57,210 bases of DNA, from the NCBI GenBank assembly GCA_009377585.1, contig WHTS01000021.1, positions 1 to 57,210 of the forward strand, written 5' to 3'. Of the stretch, positions 7,564-15,806 are shown piece by piece. The first letter of the stretch is position 1. Every line of letters starts with the position of its first letter. The position numbers and the translations under genes are program-made. The DNA comes from Betaproteobacteria bacterium. GTDB taxonomy: Bacteria; Pseudomonadota; Gammaproteobacteria; Burkholderiales; WYBJ01. The notes beneath the pieces are model-generated. The model saw only the letters and a program-made list of their open reading frames with translations. It was not told the origin of the DNA and made no database searches.

Positions 7564-7904
7564 GCACCGGGATACGGATCTGGCTGGCGTTCGAGCCGGT
7601 GGACATGCGGCTTTCGTTCGACGGGTTGGCGGCTCGTGTGCAACATGGACTTGGTCGCGATCCGTACAGTGGGGAGTGCTTCGTGTTCCGTGGCAAGGGC
7701 GCGGGCAAGCTCAAGATGTTGGTGTGGGACGGTCTTGGGTTCTGGATTCACTACCGTCGATTGGAGAAGGCGGGGTTTGTGTGGCCGCAGATCAACGACC
7801 GAGGGATGATCGAGCTGACGCAGGCGCAGTTCGTGGTGCTCACGCAAGGCTTGGATTGGCGTCGGGTGCGCGTACCGGAGAAGCTGTCGGTGTCGATCGC
7901 GTAG
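7557..7904 (+). CDS. tnpB: IS66 accessory protein TnpB
   Basis: 115 aa, full length for IS66 ORF2. Diagnostic motifs are IWLAFEPVDMRLSFDGLA, PYSGECFVFRGK, KMLVWDGLGFWIHYRRLE and a C-terminal L-x-W-R region. Role in transposition is essential in IS66-type elements but biochemically unclear. The frame is intact. Confidence 0.96.
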   Translation: MLSTGIRIWLAFEPVDMRLSFDGLAARVQHGLGRDPYSGECFVFRGKGAGKLKMLVWDGLGFWIHYRRLEKAGFVWPQINDRGMIELTQAQFVVLTQGLDWRRVRVPEKLSVSIA

Positions 7905-7961
7905 TCGAAGAGTTTTTTGTTGCCGATGTCAACGCGCCCACTGTGGGCGCGTTGTGCATTT

Positions 7962-9219
7962 ATGCCCACCGCATTGCCGACCTCGAAGAAGAAGCTGCAC
8001 GCGCTGATCGTCTCGCTGCGTGAAGAGCTCAGGGTGCGCGATGAGCAACTCCAATGCAAGCAACACCTGATCGACGAGCGCGATGCGCAGCTCCGGGAGC
8101 ACAGTGCGCTCATCGAGAAGTTGAAGTTCGAGCTCGCACGCTTGAAGCGCTGGCGCTTCGGCGCGGACACCGAGGCACTGTCGGCTGAACAGCTCTCGCT
8201 GTGGGAATCCGAGCTCGATGGCGACATCGCCGCCCTTCAAGCACGAGTCGATGCGCTGGAAGCCGAGAAGAAGAAGCTCGGATCGGGCCAAGCCGATGAC
8301 CGAGACAAGCGCCAGCCCAAACGCCGCCCACTGCCGGAGTCGTTGCCGCGCCTGGAGGTGTTGCACGATCTCGAATCGAAGGACTGCCCCAAGTGCGGTC
8401 AGGGGCTCGCCAGAATCGGTGAAGAGGTGAGCGAGCAGTTGGATATCGTGCCAGCAAAGTTCTTCGTGCGCCGGCACGTGCGCCCGAAATACTGCTGCCG
8501 GCACTGCGAGACACTGCACACCGCGCCGATGCCCGCGCAGCCCAGCCGAGCATCCCAGCCGTTTCCTCACCCCGTTTGCCGCAACGCTGGTCGTAGACGG
8601 CTACTCGGGATACAGCAACGTGCTCAAGCGCGCGAACGTGATCGAGGCCGGATGTATGGCGCATGCACGCCGCCCCTTCTACGAAATCGCAAAGGCCACC
8701 GACTCCCCCATCGCCCAGAGCGCGTTGATCCAGATCGGCAGGCTCTACGGTATCGAGGCCGAGCTCAAGCACCTGCCTGCGGAACAGCGCACCACCGAGC
8801 GCCAGGCCCGCGCCGGACCGATCCTCGCCGAATTCAAGCGCTGGCTTGATGCAACCCACGCAAAGTCACCACCGAAAAGTGCGATCGGAAAAGCGCTCGG
8901 CTATACGATCAGACGTTGGCCAGCGCTCATCCGCTACCTCGATGACGGAGTGCTGAACATCGACAACAACCCGGTGGAAAACGCGATCCGCGGCATCTGC
9001 CTGGGCTGGCGCAATTGGCTGTTCGCCGGCAGCGAAGCCGGCGGTCGGCGCGCCGCTCAGTTCTACACCCTTATCGAGTCCGCGAAGTTGAACGGCATCA
9101 ATCCCACCGCCTACCTCACCCACGTGCTCACCGTGCTGCCCTCGGCAAAAGCCAAGGATCTCGACGCGCTGTTGCCTTGGAACTTTCAGCCCCAGCCTGA
9201 ACCCGAACTCACCATCTGA
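7962..9219 (+). pseudogene. tnpC: IS66 transposase TnpC, internal deletion and frame change
   Basis: The first part (7962 to about 8560) has the N-terminal coiled coil SLREELRVRDEQL, KRWRFGADTE, the zinc-binding CPKCG and CCRHC motifs and TAPMPAQP. The second part, in another frame from about 8565, resumes at TLVVDGYSGYSNVLKRAN and runs through CMAHARRPFYE and NIDNNPVENAIR to the stop at 9219. Some 150-170 residues between these points are lost, including the first catalytic aspartate region, so the enzyme is dead. The second Asp (VVDGYSG) and the Glu (VENAIR) remain. Confidence 0.93.
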
Positions 9220-9266
9220 CTCGGCCGCGCCCACCCTTCGTCAAGGTGCCTCTGCCGAACGCTTAC

Positions 9267-10609
9267 ATCTGTTCATCATCGATGCGGGCAGCGCGTTACA
9301 ACTCGGCAAACCCGCGACGCCCAGGTTCAATCGCCATGCGGTGGCGCAAACGATCAAGAATCTGGGGACGATTCTTTTCAACACCGAATATGACGCCAAG
9401 CACAATCGACTGATCATCTCCGGGCTGGAGTCCAACAATACGCAGCCCATGGAGGAGAAGCTGAAAGGCCGGTTCGTCACCAACCAACTGACGGTCGTCG
9501 ACCTGAACGGGACTGCCGGGCCCGGAGTGCATCGGATCAACCTGGACAGCAAGGCGTTCCAGTCGGCTCGCGTCACTCCGGGAATGGCACTGCCCGGCGC
9601 CCTGCAGCTTGATCGCAACGGGGAGCGGATCCTCGTGGCGGCAATGGGCGGCAACGAGCTGTCGCAGTTCAAGTTGTCGCTGGACGCGGGCAAGCCGCCG
9701 CGGATCAGCGATTTGAAACAGCAGTTCCTGGGAACGGCACGCGACCAGGGCGCTGTGCCCGCGGGCGGACCCGTCGGAGTCGCCACGGACCCCACGGACC
9801 GACTGCTGTTCGTCTACACCTTGTTCGACAACAAGATCGTAACCTATCGCATCACCGCGACAGCGCTCGAGAAGATCTCCGAGTACGCAATGTTCAACCC
9901 GGAGGAGCAAGCCGTCCGTTACGGCAGGCAATACCTTTACGACGCAACGCTCACTTCGTCCAACGGCGCCGTTGCCTGCGCCTCCTGTCATATCTTCGGG
10001 GGCTCGGACAAACTGCAATGGGATCTCAGCCAGAAAGACAAACCCCTGGAACTGGTGGAGCTGGATTACGTCGCCCACCCGGAGTGCAAGATCCCGGACC
10101 TCAAAACCGAGATCCGCGCGATTGCCTTGAAGCAGGATCCTGCGGCGGTCAAGACCGGGGACCGGCTGCGGCTCGGAAACGCACAGGTGCCGCTGGTGTT
10201 CAAGGGCAGCAAGAAAGGTTTTGCCGATGCGCTGCAGAACAACACCGTCGACCTGAAATCCCCCGGAGTGGTCTACCTGGAAAAAGGCGACACCGACCCG
10301 CGCCTTTCGAAGTACCGGGGCATCGGTACAGAGCCGACTTGGCTGCTCGTCGATACACCGTTCTTTCATCCGCTTAAAGGACCGATGCTGACCCTGCCCT
10401 TGCATGGGATAGCCGACTCGGGCGCGTTGCATTTCAGAGGCGACATGCAGGGACGCGCTCCCAACGCAAACAATCACTGCCCCAAGGGAAGGTCGGTCGA
10501 AGAGCGCGCGCTGAAGGAATTCAATGCGCCGTGCGACGGTTCCGAGGGTGCTTTCGAAGGCCTGCTGGGCGGCCGGCGATTGCCCGTTGCCACAAGCTTG
10601 CTTTCCTGA
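9267..10609 (+). pseudogene. 3' piece of a haem/beta-propeller protein gene
   Basis: Continuation of the gene split by IS66, frame intact from the target duplication. Propeller blades (LILVAAMGGNELSQFKL-like, here ILVAAMGGNELSQFK; GVATDPTDRLLFVYTL) lead to a c-type haem motif CASCH at about 9977, with downstream YRGIGTEPTWLLVDTPFFHPL and HGIADSGALHFRGDMQG. Such proteins are probably periplasmic, electron-transfer or surface-associated. The native 3' end is missing: around 10590 the frame runs into a fragment of an aldo/keto reductase and stops at 10607-10609. No start codon remains at 9267, so the whole locus is dead. Confidence 0.85.
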
Positions 10610-10806
10610 GGAAGGGGCCCTTCAGAACGATGTCGCAGGTGGCCCTGCGCTACTGCCTGGACAATCCCGACATCGCCACCGTGGTGCCAGGCGTGAAGAG
10701 CGTCGCGGAGGTGGAGGAGATCGCTGCGTGCCCGCATCTGCCGCCGCTCGATGCTGCGGACACCGCGACGCTCGGGCGGATGTACGAGCGGTTGTTCAGG
10801 GATTGA
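10594..10806 (+). pseudogene. 3' fragment of an aldo/keto reductase
   Basis: Last ~70 codons only: LAFLRKGPFRTMSQVALRYC, NPDIATVVPGVKSVAEVEE and RMYERLFRD, the NADPH-binding C-terminal strand-helix of the family. The catalytic Asp-Tyr-Lys-His part is absent. It is joined directly to the truncated propeller gene, in a different frame, at about 10590. Confidence 0.85.
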
Positions 10807-11013
10807 GTTTCCTTCGCCCCGATTCGGTCGTTGGCCGGGTTACCGACCCGCGCTGGTCTTGCCTGTCATGGTGCGGTGGAGGCGGACCATGCGCTGGAAG
10901 CAACTTCCTGCTCGACGGATCCCATTCGGCCCTGCGGCAAACACACGTTGCATTGGCCCGAAGGCCACACATACACTCCCAAGGTATATGTATCCGCCAG
11001 TCACGCAAGCCAA

Positions 11014-12300
11014 ATGACCATGGGCATGACCGCAGTCGAAAAAGTTCTCGCACGCGCCGCCGGGCGCGCATCCGTCCGGCCGGGCGACGTGGTGCATCCG
11101 GTTCCCGATTTCATCATGATCCACGACGGGCTCGTGCGCGGCGCGAAGCGGGAGCTCGACGCGTTGGGTATCGACCGGCTGGCCACGCCGGAGAAGGTCG
11201 TGATGGTGACCGATCACGAGGTTCTCTACGGCAGCGCGCGGGCGGCCGAGTTCGGCGTCATCAACCGCAACGCGGCCAAGGCATGGGGAGTCGGCCAGTT
11301 CTTCGACGTGGGACGCGGCGGTCACGGCCATATTTTCCCGATGGAATCGGGGATGCTCCTGCCCGGCATGTTCTATTTCGACAACGACCGTCACTCCACC
11401 AATGCCGGCGCCATCGGCGCATTCGGCTTTCGCATGGGGGCCGAGATCAGCCGCGTGCTCGCGACCGGCACCAACTGGGTGAGCGTTCCCCGCAGCGTGC
11501 GGATCACGCTCCAGGGCGAGCTCGAGCCGCACGTTTACGCGCGGGATGTCGGCTTCTATCTCGCGCGGCTGACCCGGGACGGAACGCTCGATTTCGACTT
11601 CGATTATCGGGTGGTCGAATTCGCCGGCGATATCGAGCAGTTCGGCTTGAACGAACGCGCGGCGCTCTGCAATTCGCCGACCGAGTTGGGCGCTTACGGC
11701 GTGTTCTTTCCGCCCTCACAGGCTATCCTCGCGTTTGCGAAGAAGCGGGCGCAACGCACGTTCACGCCGGTCTACGCGGATGCCGATGCCGCATACGAGC
11801 ACGAGGTAACCGTGGACATCGGCCGCCTCGAGCCCCAGGTCGCGCGGCCGGATGGCATCCAGACTTCGGTGGATGTCGGCGAAGCGGCCGGGCAGCCGGT
11901 CGATCACGTCTTTCTGGGCGCTTGCGGCTCGGGCATGTACGAGGATTTCGTGGCCGCGGCGGCGTTTCTGAAGGAGCGCCGGATCGCACCGGGCGTTCGC
12001 ATGTTCGTCGCCCCGGGCACCGAACAGACCACGCGTCGCATGGCAGCGGAAGGCTTGCTCAACGTGTTCGTACAGGCCGGCGCGATCCTGCTTCCGGCGG
12101 GCTGCGGTCCGTGCAACGATGCGGTGGTCGGACCGCTGCACGACGGCGAGGTCTCGATCTCGACCGCGTCGAACACGAATGCGGGCCGGTTCGGTTCGAA
12201 ACAGGCGAAGCTCTATCTCGGTAGCCCGGCGACAGTGGCCGCATCCGCGATCGCGGGCGTTATCGCCGATCCGCGTGCGTTCGCGCAGCCGAGGCGTTGA
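11014..12300 (+). CDS. Aconitase-superfamily large subunit (LeuC-like dehydratase)
   Basis: 428 aa, the catalytic large subunit of a hydro-lyase related to isopropylmalate isomerase and homoaconitase, which moves a hydroxyl group via an unsaturated intermediate. The three [4Fe-4S] ligands are present: C304 in LGACGSGMYED and C364/C367 in AGCGPCNDAVVG. HGHIFPMESGMLLPG and GAFGFRMGAEISRVLATG match conserved large-subunit motifs. Several motifs depart from standard LeuC (ACGSG in place of SCTNS), so the substrate may differ. The ATG at 11014 was chosen because homology begins at MTAVEKVLARAAG. It forms a unit with the small subunit gene that follows. Confidence 0.87.
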   Translation: MTMGMTAVEKVLARAAGRASVRPGDVVHPVPDFIMIHDGLVRGAKRELDALGIDRLATPEKVVMVTDHEVLYGSARAAEFGVINRNAAKAWGVGQFFDVGRGGHGHIFPMESGMLLPGMFYFDNDRHSTNAGAIGAFGFRMGAEISRVLATGTNWVSVPRSVRITLQGELEPHVYARDVGFYLARLTRDGTLDFDFDYRVVEFAGDIEQFGLNERAALCNSPTELGAYGVFFPPSQAILAFAKKRAQRTFTPVYADADAAYEHEVTVDIGRLEPQVARPDGIQTSVDVGEAAGQPVDHVFLGACGSGMYEDFVAAAAFLKERRIAPGVRMFVAPGTEQTTRRMAAEGLLNVFVQAGAILLPAGCGPCNDAVVGPLHDGEVSISTASNTNAGRFGSKQAKLYLGSPATVAASAIAGVIADPRAFAQPRR

Positions 12301-12418
12301 ACGCGGTGTTCGGCAACTTCGAATATCACTACGGCGTTCTGGCGCGGCGCCTGCCGGTGCTGCCATTCGAATCGGACTGTCGCTTCGGCCGCTTGCGACC
12401 AGGCGCTCGGCGGCGCTC

Positions 12419-12952
12419 ATGACTGCGTTCTCGTGGCTTCTGCAAGGCCGCTGCTACCGGCTCGGCCACAACGTGCCGCATGCCGGCGGCGTGATTCCCG
12501 ATCGGCTCATCACGAGTCGAGAATTCGATCCGAAGAAGCTCGTTCCTCATCTTTTCGAGGAAACCGATCCGGGCTTTCACGAGCGTGCGCACGCCGGCGA
12601 CATCATCGTCGCCGGGCGCAAGTTCGGCATGGGGCCGAAGATGAACGGCTACATCGCGATGCAGGCGCTGGGTCTGGGCCTCGTCTGCGAATCCATGCCC
12701 TATCTTGGCTATCGCGCCGCCATCGGTTGCGGCGTGCGTGTGCTGACCGACTGTAGCGGCGTCACCGAGTTGTGTGCCACCGGGGACGAGCTCGAGGTCG
12801 ATTTCGCCCGAGGCCTTTGGGTCAACCGCACGCGCGGCTTGGAGCAGCGTTTCTTGCCGCTGCCCGAAGTCCTGCAGGAGATCGTTGCCGTCGGCGGCAA
12901 CCTCGGCTGGCTCGAGAATTGGTGGCGGAGGCAGGCCGTCGATCGTGCGTGA
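12419..12952 (+). CDS. Aconitase-superfamily small subunit (LeuD-like)
   Basis: 177 aa swivel-domain subunit that would complete the active site of the preceding large subunit. Recognisable parts are GRCYRLGHNVPHAGGVIPDR near the start, the DIIVAGRKFGMG loop (LeuD family GxNFGxGSSREH is replaced by GRKFGMGPKMNG) and the C-terminal ELEVDFARGLWVN. The altered active-site loop again argues for an unusual substrate. Between the two genes (12301-12418) a TTG-initiated 41-codon frame overlaps the large-subunit stop and ends in the ATGA at this start; it may serve coupling, but I do not recognise it. Confidence 0.85.
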   Translation: MTAFSWLLQGRCYRLGHNVPHAGGVIPDRLITSREFDPKKLVPHLFEETDPGFHERAHAGDIIVAGRKFGMGPKMNGYIAMQALGLGLVCESMPYLGYRAAIGCGVRVLTDCSGVTELCATGDELEVDFARGLWVNRTRGLEQRFLPLPEVLQEIVAVGGNLGWLENWWRRQAVDRA

Positions 12953-13108
12953 TGCATAATGTCATCCGCCGGTCGGGCCGCGGCGAACGCCTGCGGCCCG
13001 ACACAACAAAGGGAGTATCGCGCGGCCGGGATTGTCCGGCCGTCGATGAACAACGCGATGGGCATTGTGGATGAATCGAGCGCGGCATCCGTCCGGCACC
13101 GTTGCGAC

Positions 13109-14014
13109 ATGCGCGCTGCAATGAAACGGCTGAGCGTCGTGCTGGTGCTGGCAGGTGCCGGATTGCATGCTACAGCCGCCGAGTTCGACTGCGTCATCGA
13201 GCCCAAGCAGGTGATCGAGCTGCGCAGCCCGCTCGAAGGGTTGATCGATCGCATGAACGTCGATCGTGGCGATTTCGTCCGAAAGGGTCAGGAAGTGGCT
13301 GTGCTCGATACCTCCGTCGAGCAGATCCAGGCCGCGATCGCCAAGCAACGTTCGCAAATGGAAGGGGCCGTGATCGCCGGCAAGTCGCGCGTCGAATTCA
13401 GCTCCAGCAAGGCACGGCGGATCGAGGAACTGCACCGCGACAAGTTCATGTCCGAGCAGGCGCGCGACGAAGCGGCCACCGAGAAGGCGCTGGCGGAAGC
13501 GGAGCTTCGCGATGCGTCCGACAATCGCATGCTCGCGAAGCTCGAATACCAGCGCCAGCAAGAGATCATCCGGCTCAAGACGATCCGCAGTCCCATCGCC
13601 GGGGTTGTCACCGAGCGCATACTGCATCCGGGCGAGTTCGCCGAAGCGGGTGTCGGCAGGAAGCCTCTCATGAAGCTTGCGGAGATCGACGTACTTTACG
13701 CGGAAGTCCTCCTCCCCGTCGAGGCCTACGGGCAAGTGCAGCGCGGGCAGTCGGTGGCGATCCTGCCGGAGGTTCCGGCCGGCACGCGTCTCCGCGCGAC
13801 CGTGAAGGTCGTCGATATCGTGCTCGACGCCGCCAGCGGCACGTTCGGCGTTCGTCTCGAAATGCAGAACAAGGACCGGAAGATCCCCGCGGGAATTCGC
13901 TGCAAGGCAAGCTTCCCGAATATCGGCGCCGATACCAACGGCGGGCGCCGTACGCCGAAACCGACCGTACAGACTTCCCCGCGAGGTGCTGTGCAGCCGC
14001 GGCCGGCGCGATAA
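13109..14014 (+). CDS. HlyD-family periplasmic adaptor (membrane fusion protein)
   Basis: 301 aa with a cleavable-looking signal (MKRLSVVLVLAGAGLHATA then AE). It has the biotinyl-lipoyl halves RSPLEGLIDRMNVDRGDFVRKGQ and IRSPIAGVVTERILHPGEF separated by a coiled-coil hairpin rich in E, K, Q and R (residues ~80-165), followed by beta-barrel domain ALLPVEAYGQVQRGQSV-like sequence. These proteins link an inner-membrane pump to the outer membrane. No ABC or RND pump gene is in the window, so the partner is elsewhere or lost. Start codon choice between 13109 and 13121 is uncertain. It could assist export of the RTX-containing giant protein, but this is only proximity. Confidence 0.82.
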   Translation: MRAAMKRLSVVLVLAGAGLHATAAEFDCVIEPKQVIELRSPLEGLIDRMNVDRGDFVRKGQEVAVLDTSVEQIQAAIAKQRSQMEGAVIAGKSRVEFSSSKARRIEELHRDKFMSEQARDEAATEKALAEAELRDASDNRMLAKLEYQRQQEIIRLKTIRSPIAGVVTERILHPGEFAEAGVGRKPLMKLAEIDVLYAEVLLPVEAYGQVQRGQSVAILPEVPAGTRLRATVKVVDIVLDAASGTFGVRLEMQNKDRKIPAGIRCKASFPNIGADTNGGRRTPKPTVQTSPRGAVQPRPAR

Positions 14015-14068
14015 CAAGCAGCCAAACACAAGCAGCCAAACGCAAGCAGCCAAACAAGCAGCCAGACG
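14015..14068 (+). repeat. Four tandem copies of a 12-14 bp unit
   Basis: CAAGCAGCCAAAC-type units repeat four times just after the HlyD stop, with unit lengths 14, 14, 12 and a degenerate last copy. Likely slippage-prone noncoding DNA. Confidence 0.85.
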
Positions 14069-14203
14069 GGGCCGGCTGCGCAGACGATCCAGGCCCGGGC
14101 CTGGGGATTACACTGGCGGCGTAGGCAGCGACGTCAGCACGCATTACGCGTGTTGCGGCCGATGTGCGTGTGAGTTCGTTTTGTTCAATCGAAGGGAGAT
14201 GGC

Positions 14204-14512
14204 ATGGCAAAGGCACCGGAAGCAACGGAAAAGGAATCGGCACAGCGCGCGGAACCCAGCGCGGCACGCGTCAGCTGGAATACCAGCCACCTGAAGAGCT
14301 CGTATTGCAACGTCGCGAATGCGACCAGCACCCGCGAAGAGGTGGTGCTGAACTTCGGGGTCAACCAGAATTGGGACCGCGGCGCGGGCGACTTCGAGGT
14401 TCAGCTGGAACACCGAATCATTCTGAGCCCGTTTGCGGCCAAGCGCCTGAGCGATCTGCTCGCGCGTCTGATCAAGGAGTACGAGACGCGCTACGGTGCG
14501 CTGAACGGTTAG
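14204..14512 (+). CDS. DUF3467 family protein
   Basis: 102 aa with a good ribosome site (gaagggaga). The diagnostic core SSYCNVANATSTREEVVLNFG and the later HRIILSPFAAKRLSDLLARL match the short DUF3467 family, which has no assigned function. The N-terminal ~25 residues are charged and disordered. No signal peptide or membrane segment. A ribosome-associated gene follows after about 170 bases. Confidence 0.85.
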   Translation: MAKAPEATEKESAQRAEPSAARVSWNTSHLKSSYCNVANATSTREEVVLNFGVNQNWDRGAGDFEVQLEHRIILSPFAAKRLSDLLARLIKEYETRYGALNG

Positions 14513-14683
14513 GACCGATCGGCTGCGCGCGAGGATCGAGCGAACGCGGCTCGATTCACGGCGGGGGCTTGTGCGCGCTGCCTTGGGCGGCCAAGGCCAG
14601 GGCGCACGGGAATGGCTCGTGCAAGCAAGGTCGGGGCGGAAGGCCCGATGGCCCAGGCAGAGCATTCTATAGCGGAGGCCCCC

Positions 14684-15292
14684 ATGCGCCGAGGTGAAAC
14701 GCGTTCCGGCTCCAATGCACCCGGATCCCAGCTTGTCCCCGAGATCATCTTCAACGCCGTGGATCGGTCCGAGTGGATCGAGAACTATATCGCCGAGCGC
14801 TCGGGCAAGCTGGAACGATTCGCGCAGGGCATCACGCGCTGTCACGTGGCGCTGAAGCAGGAACAAGGCTCGCACCGCAAAGGCAATGTCTATAGCGTCA
14901 CGGTGGAGGTTCGTATTCCGCCGCAGCACGATCTGGCCGCAACCAAGCAGAAGGAGATCGTCGACATGGCGACTCAGCTGCCCGCGGTCATCAATGCCGC
15001 GTTCGGAGCGATCGAGCGGCAACTGAAACGGACGGCGGCGCTGCGCCGCAACGAGCAGAAGGTCCACGCCGCCGACGGCCAGGCGCGTGGCATCGTCGAC
15101 AAGCTCTTCGCGGAGGATGGTTACGGTTTTTTGCGGACGGTGGACGACAACCGCCAGATTTACTTCCATCGCAACAGCGTGCTCAACGACGACTTCGAGC
15201 GCATCGCGGTGGGAACCGAAGTTCGATTCAGCGAAGAAGAAGGCGACGAAGGACCCCAGGCGAGCAGCCTGCACGTCGTGAGCATCATCTAG
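14684..15292 (+). CDS. HPF/RaiA ribosome-hibernation domain fused to a cold-shock domain
   Basis: 202 aa. Residues ~17-120 form an HPF/RaiA-like domain (PEIIFNAVDRSEWIENYIAE, VTVEVRIPPQHDL, AINAAFGAIERQLKR-like). Residues ~135-200 form a cold-shock OB fold with RNA-binding motifs DGYGFLRT and QIYFHRNSV. The protein probably binds ribosomes or RNA under stress and inactivates or protects ribosomes. The ATG at 14684 is preceded by a perfect GGAGG six bases upstream, better than the in-frame starts at 14612 and 14648. Confidence 0.9.
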   Translation: MRRGETRSGSNAPGSQLVPEIIFNAVDRSEWIENYIAERSGKLERFAQGITRCHVALKQEQGSHRKGNVYSVTVEVRIPPQHDLAATKQKEIVDMATQLPAVINAAFGAIERQLKRTAALRRNEQKVHAADGQARGIVDKLFAEDGYGFLRTVDDNRQIYFHRNSVLNDDFERIAVGTEVRFSEEEGDEGPQASSLHVVSII

Positions 15293-15806
15293 GCGCCTGC
15301 ACCCAATCGGGATTGCAGCAACCAATCCCCGACTCGAGCGACGGCATAGCTGCCGCGCATCGTCGGCGGCAAACCTCGCTGACAGCAAGGCAACGCCAAC
15401 GTGCGAGCGTGTGCCTCGGAGCGCGCGCCACACGGGCCCGCAGGTTGCAACGCGCACGCGCGTGCGCGCGCGCACTGCGAAAATACCAGGCGCGCGCAAG
15501 ACTGCTTTCTCTTCGCCGCCTTCAGCGTCGACCCAACGCCTTCTCTGATCTCCCGCCCCCGTTACGATCTCGGCATCGGCTGCGTTTGCATGGCGCTGCG
15601 ATGCTCGCACGCAGGCAGCCGACGGTGACTACGACTTCAGTACAGTCGGCTGCGTAACCCATTCATTTTCTGAACGACGAAAGTCGAATGCTCACACGGT
15701 CAGCAGAAAAACGTCACGTTGTGCCGATCAGTTCACTTGAAGCGAGCCGAGCAGCGTGCTAGCTTGAAAAAAAGAAGTTGTGAAACGCAGGACGGGGGAT
15801 TGAGTC
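15293..15806 (+). other. 514-bp upstream region of the giant gene
   Basis: No gene is evident. It contains an alternating purine-pyrimidine tract at 15451-15478 holding a perfect 16-bp palindrome GCGCACGCGCGTGCGC (15452-15467), which could form Z-DNA or a cruciform. A weak promoter candidate is TTGAAG (15737-15742), 17 bp, TAGCTT (15760-15765). A purine-rich stretch (ggacggggg) before the ATG at 15807 could be its ribosome site. Confidence 0.5.

Larger units (their letters stand above)
7124..9266 (+). mobile_element. IS66-family insertion sequence with internal deletion
   Basis: 2,143-bp element with imperfect terminal inverted repeats beginning GTAAGCG (left end GTAAGCGTGCGGC, right end complement GTAAGCGTTCGGC). 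It is flanked by an 8-bp direct repeat ATCTGTTC at 7116-7123 and 9267-9274, the target duplication size known for IS66. It carries tnpA, tnpB and a damaged tnpC in the standard order. It is shorter than the typical ~2.5 kb because tnpC has lost several hundred bases. It is probably immobile on its own. Confidence 0.96.

Noticed and set aside
14015-14068. Tandem 12-14 bp units as a possible CRISPR array
   Set aside because: Units are adjacent with no spacers; no cas genes nearby.
13102-14124. Arginine-rich alternate frame over the HlyD gene
   Set aside because: Low-complexity shadow; the HlyD frame has the lipoyl and coiled-coil signature.
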